Positions 23,301 through 33,085 of a stretch of 64,000 nucleotides of DNA are shown here, piece by piece. The DNA comes from Paraphaeosphaeria minitans. Its lineage: Eukaryota; Ascomycota; Dothideomycetes; Pleosporales; Didymosphaeriaceae. The stretch's first letter is position 1. The number at the start of each line of letters is the position of its first letter. The stretch covers positions 186,001 through 250,000 of the forward strand of contig WJXW01000010.1 in NCBI GenBank assembly GCA_015832175.1. The letters run 5' to 3'. The notes beneath the pieces are model-generated. The model was not told where the DNA came from, did not search any database, and saw only the letters and a list, made by a program, of their open reading frames with translations. The position numbers and the translations under genes were made by a program.

Positions 23301-24968
23301 GTCTGGCTTCTTTTTTCCGATTTCCTCAACCCTAGCTCTTGCGATGGCCTCCAGATCACTGGCATTAACGAGAGACACAAGAGTTGACGGTTCTTCCAGT
23401 TCACTGGGACTCAAGCGGACCATCTTGTTGCCGAGGTCCTTCACCGGTCCAAGCAGAATTCTCCGCACGGCATGGTCGTCCTGGGAGATACGTGCGGCTA
23501 CTTGGTTGCTGCCCGAGAAGTAGAGGCGGATCGAGATACCTTTGATATCAGATAGCACATTTTGTGCAATTGTGGTGATCATCTCATGGGCATCCTCGGA
23601 GCCAAAGCCATCTATGCATATATAGTATGTTCCTTTCATGGCATGTTGAAGCTTGACTATAAGGTGATCCCATATATCCTCGGCTCGTGCAATGCCACTT
23701 GAGTGCTGACAGGTTTCGGCCACCGCTCTGGCATACGCTGGGTCTGCAAGCGCAAACTGGTAAACAATACACCTTATGCATCTCTCGAGAGAATCTTCTT
23801 TGTCTTCACCATCCTGTCGGTTCTCGCCATAGTAGTAGTACGCGATCAGAACGCGCTCCGAGCCGCTGTTGCTTCGATACATCTCTTGCAGATATGAAAT
23901 CGCGTGGTTGCTGGCAAAGGTCTTTCCGAACCCGGAATCCCCTTCAATTGTTAGAATTTTAGTCTTGTTTCTATGGTCATGAGCGTCAGCCCAGGCAATA
24001 AAACCAAGATCGTCTCGGTCGATAAGCCAACGTCCACTGTCCGGGATTCTGGCTTTGCAGAGATGATCATGACGCTTCGTCCATGTCTCTTCATTTGCCT
24101 TCAAATTAAAGGCCTTGCGAATTTTCTCCAAGTCTTCCTTATTCTTGTCCTGAGAGATGCGCCCATCCAAACTCGTTTTCATTTGTTGCGCAATCGCTAG
24201 TGTTTCTTCGCCGACCTTGTATATTTGCTCCATGTGCTCTCGGATCTCCGTTTGATGCTGCCACCTCACCTCATCCGACTCTTTCAAATAGCGCGCGAGT
24301 CCTTTTACATCCACCAGTATTTGGTCGATCTGTACGTTCGTGAAGTCTTGCACTTGTCGCTCCAATAGATCCAGCGAGCTTTGAACGCCGGCATCTCCGC
24401 TGAAGAGAACAATCTCCAGGACCAGCTTGAACTTCTCTCGTTTGCTCGTGGAGAGCTTGTATGACGACTTCAAGACGTTGACGAAGTGGCTGAGGATATC
24501 GTATGCAGGCCTCCGGAGATGGCTTGGAAGCATCTGCCCAGCCTTGCCCAGCTCTTGCTTGAGGAATATGTTCAGCCGTGACAAGAAGGCGGCACAACGT
24601 TCCATCAGGGTCACAAATCCGTCAAGTACGTCTGAGTACTTTCGTGCCGCGATGATGACGAAGTTGATAGCATTCCAGCATTGCGACGAAGGTCCAAAGG
24701 CCATACTAGACCCGTCTGCTATGATCGACCCAAATTGCTGTAAGCACGCCCCGACATTGTTTAGCACAGTCCTGGCATGTGAGGCCCTCTTCGATGTCGC
24801 TTCACGCAATTGTTCGTTTACGGTTTGCTGGAAGCTTTCAAATGTGGTGTTGGGGCCAAGCCTCTTCTCTGTGACTCTCTCATACTCAGCGATAACCTCT
24901 GGCCACACCTCGTTAAGATCTTTATCAGCACTGAAAAAAGGTTCCGAATCAGCGTCTTTCTTTCCCAT
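20337..24968 (-). CDS. STAND P-loop ATPase (NLR-like): Goodbye-type N-terminus, NACHT-like core, TPRs, Cys-rich C-terminus
   Basis: 1,543 codons open, or 1,526 residues if the in-frame intron 22134-22184 is removed (positions below are unspliced). Residues about 15-140 match the fungal STAND N-terminal Goodbye-type domain (VWPEVIAEYERVT ... FESFQ ... FGPSSQCWNAINFVIIAARKYSDVLD ... LSRLNIFL). The Walker A motif GDSGFGKT is at 343-350 and the Walker B-like YYICIDGFG at 448-456. A long helical middle includes TPR-like repeats near 1010-1130 (LSRVGAMYRILEHYKTALIAFKESE). Residues 1401-1450 are a Cys-rich zinc-finger-like module (CDSC ... CWACKHCLC ... LCTPCHDKV), then a Lys/Arg-rich tail. Fungal STAND proteins sense non-self or damage and trigger cell death through the N-terminal domain. 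Here the HET gene lies 0.8 kb upstream on the same strand. Family and fold are confident; the trigger is unknown. Confidence 0.88.
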   Translation of the reverse strand: MGKKDADSEPFFSADKDLNEVWPEVIAEYERVTEKRLGPNTTFESFQQTVNEQLREATSKRASHARTVLNNVGACLQQFGSIIADGSSMAFGPSSQCWNAINFVIIAARKYSDVLDGFVTLMERCAAFLSRLNIFLKQELGKAGQMLPSHLRRPAYDILSHFVNVLKSSYKLSTSKREKFKLVLEIVLFSGDAGVQSSLDLLERQVQDFTNVQIDQILVDVKGLARYLKESDEVRWQHQTEIREHMEQIYKVGEETLAIAQQMKTSLDGRISQDKNKEDLEKIRKAFNLKANEETWTKRHDHLCKARIPDSGRWLIDRDDLGFIAWADAHDHRNKTKILTIEGDSGFGKTFASNHAISYLQEMYRSNSGSERVLIAYYYYGENRQDGEDKEDSLERCIRCIVYQFALADPAYARAVAETCQHSSGIARAEDIWDHLIVKLQHAMKGTYYICIDGFGSEDAHEMITTIAQNVLSDIKGISIRLYFSGSNQVAARISQDDHAVRRILLGPVKDLGNKMVRLSPSELEEPSTLVSLVNASDLEAIARARVEEIGKKKPDLKTVMTDENIKKLVAGVRGHYDHLEAKMIQIDACDSEQKIQDVIDSIEDDLKTSISTSLKVFAESLNAEQTRQLNELLVWVVGGRNNSIEFLQSALFYAFHRTFMLRDLIATTFSGLLTLDEYSNVRLKSDQVLEILREENKSHLKLARPGSTIVELTQAEIDLCSHIVKNVCGDHVYGRFNFDDFFNSLAGKQRASIQVDDEYPLDVIITRVSLQVLCETNYEEHLSRLRRYASVWFYEHISSFVEKLDYFEPDRESLTEIGSKLSQLLYEADMIVDFWLKENFLATIRTDFVSSDTFIEPMVKLLRNPHVAKGYQQGNEKRKWVEAVISPKANKFAILERMICTAAKRWFDCKTLTDPDSFWLSYGLFSKVSNPSVQYCFSADSLLQLKWGKYDTVVPPLESLSEYLEWVLKHTGLEKTSPLWLSRVGAMYRILEHYKTALIAFKESEKQLGHSWIVLLQIGETHAGLKQFSPALEYLHKVKAMHADLIETDKDFKDVYWDRVLLPEGSYHRELKDHAAAIRCYQDILAQDVEEAKIYHADALAALFALWIEIGERDSIVSFLRGKKHEGKLSYWLGSIIGQRDDVHSNIVKAAKQAAAADEVLQMYDEVIEPKADPKDDQIENENGKSSGNDSEEPEVNTENLRFFRALLSFHVSDLDHEHEKALATWEQMVYTPRSNTGAYWVAYKARHLLARTLLDKGATESATASYTNKLEALVRSNQENNRDFRQSQFDSALCLTRLYVLRDNLKLADEEARGLLRGVFDNWPEDLNDPSLTSRFGVLAQVLSIFNMEDDSIAAWQALKPRQTVPPATEGEDASETKVDSPQDKPAAPPQKIEAYLSGYVCDSCGTQWDNMLTDCWACKHCLCVQLCTPCHDKVLADELNPAICSKKHDFVYLPKFDEGRWTTLPDNHVVVGCKSMPRDEWLDRFRDRWGVKQEQIDTYKLETARKLKATVCIAKYVLKWKRKKQAKMKRARTFPMMHGH
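22134..22184 (-). other. Candidate 51-nt in-frame intron inside the STAND gene
   Basis: On the coding strand the segment starts GTAAGTAACC, has a GCTGACTC branch-like site 10-15 nt before its end and finishes TTGCAG. It is 51 nt long and contains no stop, so retention or removal keeps the frame (17 residues differ). The sequence alone cannot say which form predominates. Confidence 0.7.
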
Positions 24969-25749
24969 CGCTCCGATTTGCTTCGGTCACTCAGAGGGGT
25001 GAGGAGATGCCTGGATAATCAGTACTACGCAGGTGAAGTGGAAGACGAGGATTTGCACTAAGATTTCGGCTGTCGCTGCAATGCTTAACGAAAGTAAAGT
25101 AAAGTAAAGCATGCGATTCATGAGCGCCTGCGGACGAGGGTATTTCAATTCGAGTTCCAGAGGCATAGGCTGGGGGCGGAAACAGAATCTGGCAAAGTTC
25201 GCCTGCAGGGGGGTCAGCATGCTAACCCTTCTGGACATGTGCTCCCCTCGATGGCGTTTTGCACCCTTGAAAACCGGTGAGCGTGCAGAATTGCCTTCCA
25301 CATTGTGCGACCTGGTGCTGCATTCGGCCTATAGATTTTGTCATGCGATTGTCAGCACTCAACGGTGTGATGATAAGCAGATTGGTTTTCAGCTTGTGGA
25401 AGAGGCCGAAGACGATGCTGCACCGCGTGGCGATGATTAGTCAACGCCAGTCTACGCCCTCAGCGCGCGGCAGTTGGCGCGGAACGAGACAGTGGTTGTA
25501 AGCTTTGCTTGTTCGGAACAATGTCGTCCAGGCAACGAGGTTACTTATAGCAGAGACAGAGTGAAGCATTTTGAGGCAGCGCAGGGTTATGGAAGGAGAC
25601 GTGAATGCAGGCGTCTCAGAGGCCAGACCTCGAAGGTGGGAGGTTCGTCCTATCGATGCCGTGCACGTGGTTGCTCACAAACGGTGGACCCTTCCATTTC
25701 AGCTTGCCACTGAACTCTGTCTTCCTCCCTGAATCAGACTTTGAGACTT
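24969..25749. other. Intergenic, between HET and STAND genes
   Basis: 781 bp between the HET stop and the STAND start, both genes reading leftward, so this is the STAND promoter region. An AAGTA-type pentamer repeat occurs near 25090-25110. No gene is supported. Confidence 0.55.
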
Positions 25750-28092
25750 TCACGCCAGCCTGAACTTTCTCCTCAAACACGGCGGATAGTTTGCCCTCGA
25801 CGCTCCTCCATAACTCTTCTGCGGCCAAAGTGTCCCCGCCCAGAGCCTCTCCGCAACGTCAACGCGCCACCGAAGGAGCATGATATCCGGGTTGCCACCT
25901 CTGACCTTTGCTCCCAACACCATGCAATCCCAGAGCTCCGTCGTAAGCTTCGTCTCGTTCAACATGCCCACTGGCACTATGACGGATGAATACTTGACGG
26001 TAGAGTCATATGGACTCACCATATCGAACGCAGAGCTCATCTTCGTCACCGAAGTGCTTTGTCTCTGTTGATAGACTCTCGGCAAAAGTTGCACCTTGAA
26101 AACGTCTGCCTCGATGACCAAGTACCCAAACCGTTCATAACACTTCGCTTTCCCCTCTGGCCGCCAGAAACCCTCCCAGAACAAGTTCCACGGAAACTTC
26201 ACACCATCTACATCCTCAACCCACAGCCGTACATCACTCACGTATTCTGAACCCCCGAATGTACGTTGCGGCTGAACACCGCCCTCCCACCCTGCCCATG
26301 TCCAGCTAGGGAACCGTGTTCTGCGCCGTGCCGCACCTTCATGGTACCAAGAAAGCCCTGCAACGAAGAGCCGGGCGTTTAGTAGCGTGTCATTTGCTCC
26401 TCTGGCACCCTCCTCCAAGACCAACGGGATGCCAAAGATGTTGTACACGAACGCAGGACTGGCCTGGAATCTGCGTAGGATGCCCTCAAGCGCAGCAAGC
26501 GCATCGGTATCGAACGTCATGCAGCGCAGCGTGTACTCTTTTACGGCTGCCCAGAAGGCACTCAGGGGACCAAAACGGTGCGTGCCCGTGAGCCACTCGT
26601 CGCGAAAGAGGACAGGGCGGGCGTGAGAGCCAGAGAGGAGGGACAGCGGAAGCTCTACCGCTTCGCAACTGTGCATATCTTTGCACTCGAAGTAGACCTG
26701 GTGCGGTGTGAAGATGAGTCGCCGCGCTGAGCAAAATGCTTCCTGGAAGGTCCAAGCCCTCGTCATCCACGTCGATGATTTTATCGAAATCTGTGGGTCC
26801 GGTAATGAGGACACGAAGTGGACGACGCGGTCGTCCAACGGGATGGAAGGTTGAGCGTGTCGTGCAATGCTGATCCCGTGGAGCCCAACTTGGTCATTCG
26901 ACCCTGCCGCTGCCACAATAGTGCAGTACGCGCCCTCGTAGATGAGATCCATTTTCCCAATTTGCTCACCCTTGAGCAGGGGATCTGCTTGTGGAATGCA
27001 GTACTTGTCCACCCAGAGGTACCGCCAACCGAGGCTTAAAACAACCTTGATCGCATCGCGCACGACAGGGGCGGCAGCGTGGAGCAGATTGCGGGTGCTT
27101 GGGGCTGGGTCTTGCGCTGAAGAGAACGCTGGGTTGGCCGCTGATGGGCTTCCCCACACATAACTTAAGGCAAAGTAGTTGCAGTTTGGCGGTGCGATGA
27201 CAATATCGAGTGTCTTGCAGTCGATCATACGCAGCTTTGATGGACGCGAGTAGCGCATCGTACAGCTGTGCTTTTTCTTGCAATGCTGAAGCCAGTCCTG
27301 GATGAGGGGGATGTTGATGCGAAGCGGGTCTATAGGCCGGCCTGTGAGCCATGGGGAGAGGGACGAATAAGCCACGGGTAATATGTAGCCGACGGCTCCA
27401 AATGTGTCTGCGTAGTGCTGGATTGGGTTCTTTAAGTCGGAGAACAGACCATTGGGCACCACCGCGAGTATAGTATCGGAAGAGCCGCTGAAATTTCTGT
27501 TGTTTGGAGGTCGTTTGAAGAATTCACGAAATGAGAGAATGCCTGAGAATGCGCGCAGGTGGTAAGCATTCTCTTCAGCCCCAAATTTGCTACGATGCGG
27601 GTGAGGAATACGCATAGATCGGAAGAATGCGCAAACCATGCACCTAGGATCTGTATCCCAGTCTAGGTAAGCAACAAACTGCCCTGATACTGATGTGATC
27701 TCGTGTCTGAAGGTGATAATGGAATTCAAATCCAAACTACGACACCGGCCGCAAAGATCTTTTGAGTCCGGCAGGTGGCGGTACGGACTAATGCTCGTCC
27801 TGGAGAACTTTGCAATAGTCCGTTCGTTTTCACTGGCGCTCGAACGTCGCCGACGACTCCGGCTGCGTCGCACCTCGCATGTTGTCGAGCTGAAGCTTGT
27901 GGCGGGGCTCTGAGTCGAGAAGGAGCTCCATGTCGACGATAGTAATGAGCTGTCAAACGACATACTTTCACAGGCATTTTCTACATGGTAACCTTGCCTG
28001 AGGCGGGGAAAGATGATGTTGGATGATCTCGAGGATGATGCAGCAAAGATGCATGGTGTGAGATGGAGATGTCTCGCTTGGCGTAATCTCAT
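25750..28092 (-). CDS. HET-domain (heterokaryon incompatibility) protein
   Basis: 780 residues, single exon. The N-terminus carries an LCGRCRSLDL Cys motif (about 113-122) and CMVC (151-154), common before fungal HET domains. The HET domain runs from about 305 to 470 with the three family blocks: NYFALSYVWGS, the VVRDAIKVVLSLGWRYLWVDKYCIPQ helix-loop region followed by MDLIYEGAYCTIVAAAG, and STWMTRAWTFQEAFCSARRLIF. HET domains are TIR-related effectors that cause regulated cell death when cells of unlike genotype fuse. The C-terminal 300 residues are a variable, Trp-rich region. The start is uncertain: Met1 (28092) and Met44 (27963) are both possible. It reads in the same direction as the STAND gene 0.8 kb downstream, the classical partner type in incompatibility systems. 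Confidence 0.93.
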   Translation of the reverse strand: MRLRQARHLHLTPCIFAASSSRSSNIIFPRLRQGYHVENACESMSFDSSLLSSTWSSFSTQSPATSFSSTTCEVRRSRSRRRRSSASENERTIAKFSRTSISPYRHLPDSKDLCGRCRSLDLNSIITFRHEITSVSGQFVAYLDWDTDPRCMVCAFFRSMRIPHPHRSKFGAEENAYHLRAFSGILSFREFFKRPPNNRNFSGSSDTILAVVPNGLFSDLKNPIQHYADTFGAVGYILPVAYSSLSPWLTGRPIDPLRINIPLIQDWLQHCKKKHSCTMRYSRPSKLRMIDCKTLDIVIAPPNCNYFALSYVWGSPSAANPAFSSAQDPAPSTRNLLHAAAPVVRDAIKVVLSLGWRYLWVDKYCIPQADPLLKGEQIGKMDLIYEGAYCTIVAAAGSNDQVGLHGISIARHAQPSIPLDDRVVHFVSSLPDPQISIKSSTWMTRAWTFQEAFCSARRLIFTPHQVYFECKDMHSCEAVELPLSLLSGSHARPVLFRDEWLTGTHRFGPLSAFWAAVKEYTLRCMTFDTDALAALEGILRRFQASPAFVYNIFGIPLVLEEGARGANDTLLNARLFVAGLSWYHEGAARRRTRFPSWTWAGWEGGVQPQRTFGGSEYVSDVRLWVEDVDGVKFPWNLFWEGFWRPEGKAKCYERFGYLVIEADVFKVQLLPRVYQQRQSTSVTKMSSAFDMVSPYDSTVKYSSVIVPVGMLNETKLTTELWDCMVLGAKVRGGNPDIMLLRWRVDVAERLWAGTLWPQKSYGGASRANYPPCLRRKFRLA

Positions 28093-28764
28093 ATTGCATT
28101 GAACGATGCTACCTAGATTGGGCTAGCTCGAAATGTACACGCAGAAAGTAGGTTTACTTTAAAAGATTTATAACTACTCTGCATCAAACACAAAGACGCA
28201 AGTATATACAACGCATCTTTACTGGATCCTCCTGTGTCTCCTCGAATGCATCATACTATTACAAGATTACTCGTCAAAACGATGCTGCCAAAACCATTTG
28301 CTTAGCTCTCGCTGAGTATGCGCTTGCCCCCAAGATCGCTTGCATCTACTCAGCACCAGTGAACACAACATGCCTGGAAATGAACCATCTGATACCCTCA
28401 TAGCAGGCGGGCTGGTAAACCTACCTTTGTAAGTCCAAAATCGTTGAAATACTGCACCGACTTCATAGCAACCGAGAGATCCATCTCAAGGATTTCCCTA
28501 TTTGCATCTCGTCGTACCCAATTATCGAAGGAAGTTGGTCGAAAAAGGTGCTGTTAGAAATCCTAGGCTCAAGGTGGGAGGCTAAGACAGCGCCATCGTG
28601 GCCCTCTGCATGTCCGCCCAAGGCGCAGTTCTGATCACGTGACTCGAACATTTTAGCACCCATACGTACCGGATAGAGCTGATCCGATTGCTATGATAAC
28701 TTGGAACTAGGGTACATACCACATGCAATCATGGCTCTTCATTTACACATCTTCATTCTTGCTT
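28093..28764. other. Intergenic, nothing recognised
   Basis: 672 bp upstream of the HET gene and downstream of the MFS relic. I see only short frames and AT-rich sequence. Confidence 0.5.
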
Positions 28765-30443
28765 TCAACAGCAATGCCCTCTTCCGCCTGTTCGTTCTTG
28801 TTCTTTGAAGCTCTTCCATTCCACCAGACAGGCACCTACTATGCTGAAACAGGCCAGACCAAGTGCAACATAAATAGCGCTACAGATCGCAACCCTGTAG
28901 CGCTCGAGGAACACACTGAACAACTGTTGCGGCACCATGTTGCGGATACTAGTCGCACCCATCTCGACAACCTGGCTCTTGGAAAGGGACAGCCCGGGAA
29001 TGTTCGTCAACTGCCGTGCCAACTCATCTGCGAATGCTGACTGTGCGACGCTCAGGAATATGGCGCCCCCAAAGTTCTGCATGAACATCATGAGCGATAC
29101 TCCGGTTGGGTTGTCTTCTTTCGACAAGACAATCTGTGCGTTTATGGACGGTTGTTGCATTCCGATGCCGACTCCAAAACCGACTAGGAACTGATATCCA
29201 ATCCAGGCGCTGTGGTTTACATCGAATGGCCATGTAGTGACTAGCCCAACACCGACCGAGAAGATGATAGCGCTCAAAATCATGAAGGGGGCCGGGTACC
29301 CGATGCGCTGGACCATACCCCCGGCAAGAATTGTACCGATAACCAGAGACAGAATGAACGGAATGGTTTGCTACCCCAGATTTTGTTGGGGAGAACTCCT
29401 TGAGGGCTTGAAAAAAGATAGGGACGTAATACATGACCACGATCATCCCGGTTGACTAGTAAATGCGAAAAGAGCTGAAGCAGCCACTGTTCTTTGCTTT
29501 AGGATACGCATCGGCAGGGTCGCTGTGTTGGGCCTCCAGATTTGAACCGAAAGGAATGCGATGAATAATACGCCTGCGAGAACCAGCAGGAGAACCAGTC
29601 GCCAGCTTGACCACGCGTACGTCGTACCGCCCCACTGAAGAGCCAGAAGGAGGCACACAATGGATGGTAGGAAGAGAATTGTACCGATCGGGTCCAACCT
29701 CCTGAACTGCTCCAACAGCGTCAATTGCTCGCGACTCTTCAACGGCAGGTGCAGCACCAAGATGAGGACACCAACAGCTAGTCCTCCCAGAGGCAGGTTG
29801 ATGTAGAAACACCACCTCCAGCTCACATGCTCAGTGAACGCGCCACCAAGCAACGGCCCGACTACGCCAGCAATGCCGAACACAGCGCCAACCAATCCGG
29901 TGAACATAGGCCGCTTTTCCAGTGGTGTGGTCTGTATGACTACCACAATAGCTCCGTTCGAGATACCAGCACTTCCCGCTCCGGCAATTGCGCGTCCGAC
30001 GATCAGGACCGGAGATGATGGTGCAGCTCCGCAGAGGGCGCTACCGATCTCAAACATACCGACAGCAGCGATGAAGGCGGCTTTAGCAGGATAGAACGTG
30101 TATACTCGGCCCCAAAACATCTGGCAAGCGCACAACGTGAGCATGTAAGATGATCCGTACCAGCCGATGTCGGACAAAGAGTTAAAGTCGTCAGTGATCC
30201 GGGGCACAGCAGTCGCAAGGATGGTCTTGTCCTGTCCTCAAGTCAGGCTCATGATTTTAGATGTACAGTTCAAAGCCTAACCAATGCAACAAGGAACATG
30301 GTCAGATAGAGACAGCCCATAATGATCCACGTGTGGCCGGGAGAGGGATACTGGGCATCGTCTCCATGCTGTGGCGCGTCGCCAACCTTCTCGTTGTCTT
30401 CTGAGGCCCTACCAACATCGGCTGAATTCGAGGTTGTCTCCAT
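28765..30443 (-). pseudogene. MFS drug:H+ antiporter (14-TM, DHA2 type), disrupted by two compensating frameshifts
   Basis: Exon 1 (30443-30282, MTTS-rich start, then YPSPGHTWIIMGCLYLTMFLVAL) joins over a 50-bp intron to [16 protein letters not shown] at 30231. The rest reads as a 14-helix efflux pump: [16 protein letters not shown], the antiporter motif C ([16 protein letters not shown]), [10 protein letters not shown] and a long C-terminal half. The frame stops at TGA 29443-29445, directly after [11 protein letters not shown]. The expected continuation ([25 protein letters not shown]) is in another frame for about 25 codons, then the original frame resumes after an in-frame TAG at 29371-29373 with QTIPFILSLVIG. 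No intron fits. Either the gene is a recent pseudogene or two indels near G/C homopolymers are assembly errors. The family exports toxins or drugs. Confidence 0.75.
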
Positions 30444-31088
30444 TTGGATAAGTTTATTTGGCCGAGGGGATCCAGTGGGGTGTGCGCTAAATGCTGTCGT
30501 TGAGACGGTGAAAGTGGAAAGACAGGCAAAGCCGCTTAAGTGACTCGCCCATTGTGCAACAGTCTATCTCCTAAATACATACTGAGGACTGAACGGCTGT
30601 CGTCCGATTCTGTGGTTCGGTCCTTTGAGGTTGTTGCGTAACTGGGGGTTCGGACGCGACCGGGGCGGCGTCGGCCCCGAAATGCGTGCACGGGCATCTG
30701 CCTCGTGGGTTAGAAACCCCCGAGTTTAGGTACGACAGGCAAAGTGGCTTCTATCAAACACTTCGAATGAAAAGTGTTGCTGGTTTAAAGTCGAACAGTG
30801 AACTGGTATCGTCCAGGAGTCTGTCTATTGTTTTCATCGGTGTTTCTGAGAGCAATACCCAAACCAGTTAGGTATCTAGGTACCTAGGTAGTTCACGGGT
30901 CTGTGATTGGCTGCATCGCGATCTGAGGGCACAGTGACGGGCAGGCACTTTGCCTGTTTCCATCTCAACCTCATCCATAAGCCATCACCACGATCACTTC
31001 CTTGTTATTCCTTCGTTTGCATGTTCTTCTTCTCGCATTCTCAAACAGCTTTCCTCTTCGCAGTTTGCGCACTACAACGACAGCACAC
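30444..31088. other. Divergent promoter region of the two MFS genes
   Basis: 645 bp between divergent starts. It includes AGGTATCTAGGTACCTAGGTAG near 30868-30890, the window's recurrent palindromic intergenic motif. No gene is supported. Confidence 0.5.
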
Positions 31089-32538
31089 ATGCCCTTCCCC
31101 CATGCCAATGAGACCACGCGTCTTCTGGATGCCTCAGACGATGACAGCGGCACACCTCAACTTGCTCAAGACCAGAATGAAACGGATGATCGTGCAGAAG
31201 ATCGGCCAATGTCAACGAGTCTCAATTTCCGTATTGCGGCTACTATGTTATCTTTCATGGTTACTGGGCTGTTCAACGCATCAATCGGCGTCATGCTTGC
31301 ACCAATGTCGCACCACTACAGCTTGACTGATCTCCATGTTTCTTTTATCTTTCTCTGTGGACCAATTGGATATGTACTAGCTTCACCTTCCAATGCTTCA
31401 ATCCACTCTCTGCTAGGCCAGCGCGGCATTGCCCTTATTGGCCCACTCCTTCACACGCTGGCCGCTCTAGGAATCGCGGTGCACCCTCCGTTTCCGATTG
31501 TACTGGTCGCCTTTGTAGTAAATGCTATGGGTATCGGTCTAGTGGATGGGAGTTGGTGCGCATGGGCTGGTGGACTCGAGAAAGCAAACGTCGTGAGCGG
31601 ACTACTCCACGGAAGCTATAGCACAGGAGCGGCATTTGGCCCGTTTTTTGCGGGTTTGTCGCTTGGAGAAGCGGCGATGCCATGGTGGGGGTGGTACTAC
31701 GTTCTTGTAAGTCTTTGTATCCTGATGTATGTCAGAGAAACTAAAAACACTGCGTACCTTCACGACTAGCAATGCTGTATCCACACGTGTCATCTGGTAA
31801 TATATTGGACACAACTGACTAGTTCTTTAGGCTGGAGCCTCTGTGCTAGAGCTGGCCATCCTAGTTACTGCCTTCAGATTTGAGAACGCGTCGAAGTTTC
31901 AGTCTTCGAAAAGCCATATCACTCTCGAGCCAGGAAGTACCTCCTGGAGGGAGATTTTCCAGCATCCAGGCACCTGGTTTTCCGCCATGTACTTCCTCAC
32001 GTACGTTGGTATCGAAACAGCAATTTCAGGTTGGGTTGTGTCCTTCGTGGGGCGCTCGCGCCATGCCTCTACGTATCTGGCCTCGCTATCTTCTTCAGGC
32101 TATTGGGCAGGCATGGCTGTAGGGCGGCTGACCCTCGGCTACGTCACGGAGAGGATCGGTGTACGTCGTGCAGCGGCCATGTACCTCCACTGTGCTATCG
32201 GTCTTTTACTCCTCTTCGCACTCATCAGCTCCCCCATCGTGTCTATCGTCGTGATGGCCTCGGCTGGATTCGTCATGGGTCCACTGTTTCCATCCGGTGT
32301 GGTCGTCTTGTCCGAGCTGTTGCCGCGGGAGCTGCACGTTTCTGCCGTTTCTTTTGTCGCATCTGTCGGGCAGATCGGTGGTGCTGCATTGCCGTTTGGA
32401 ATCGGCGCTGTCGTCCAAGGGCTTGGAATTGGTGTTTTCAGATGGGTCATCCTGATCTTCTCGTGTATTGCGCTCTGTGTCTGGATCCTGTTTGCTCAAC
32501 TGAAACCCAGAGACGTGGCAAGGCAGATGATGGATTGA
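31089..32538 (+). CDS. Major facilitator superfamily transporter (BSC6-like)
   Basis: Two exons, 31089-31706 and 31831-32538, giving 441 residues; the 124-bp intron has GTAAGT and TAG ends. About 12 TM helices follow a short acidic N-terminus (ETTRLLDASDDD). The core shows MLSFMVTGLFNASIGVMLAPM, VNAMGIGLVDGSWCAWAGG, GLLHGSYSTGAAFGPFFAGL and, in the second half, YFLTYVGIETAISGWVVSF and MAVGRLTLGYVTERIGVR. This pattern resembles the fungal MFS group annotated as bypass-of-stop-codon protein 6, whose substrate is unknown. The Met at 31002 in the same frame would add 29 residues; I prefer 31089 because the family usually begins just before the ETTRLLD-like segment. It is the intact neighbour of the broken MFS gene, in divergent orientation. 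Confidence 0.88.
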
Positions 32539-33085
32539 TGTCCTGCAAGTCGAGTTTCTAGTAGAACTTTGAAAGTTGAGCAACCACTCTGGAGAAATGC
32601 TCACTACTGTACTGTAAGCGTAAGAACTTTTTGTATGCCGCTTTCAAATGAGGAGGTCGGACGCAGTTCAAGGTACGCTAAGATATCAATCCTACGGCTG
32701 AAAGCCGTGATGGAAATCATCAGTACAAGAGGTTGGAACTCAAATTCTACCGTACTCAATAAGCACAGCTTTGTCTGAGCAACCAAGTTTGACAACAGCG
32801 CTAAAGGGAGATCAGCAAGCATCCACGATGGCCTGTCTTTACTGCGCTCTTACGCCAAGGCTCTAGGTAGGCAACCGCCTGGTAGGTAGTTAGGTAGGTA
32901 ATGCCGGATCAGGTCTAGTCGTTTCCCACAGCACGGTATATTATATGTCGAGCTCACCGCACGGGTTCTTACTTTGAATCGCATTCCTCCCCCGCCTGGC
33001 CGTTTCTTCGATCCAACAATCTATCAGGGCGTGCATCAGGTTCTTTTCACCTACTTCTGATTGTACTTCCAGCTCTACAAGAAGC
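32539..33085. other. Intergenic, AT-rich edge of the decayed island
   Basis: No gene. Repeated TAGGTAGG motifs occur at about 32864-32901. Confidence 0.5.
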
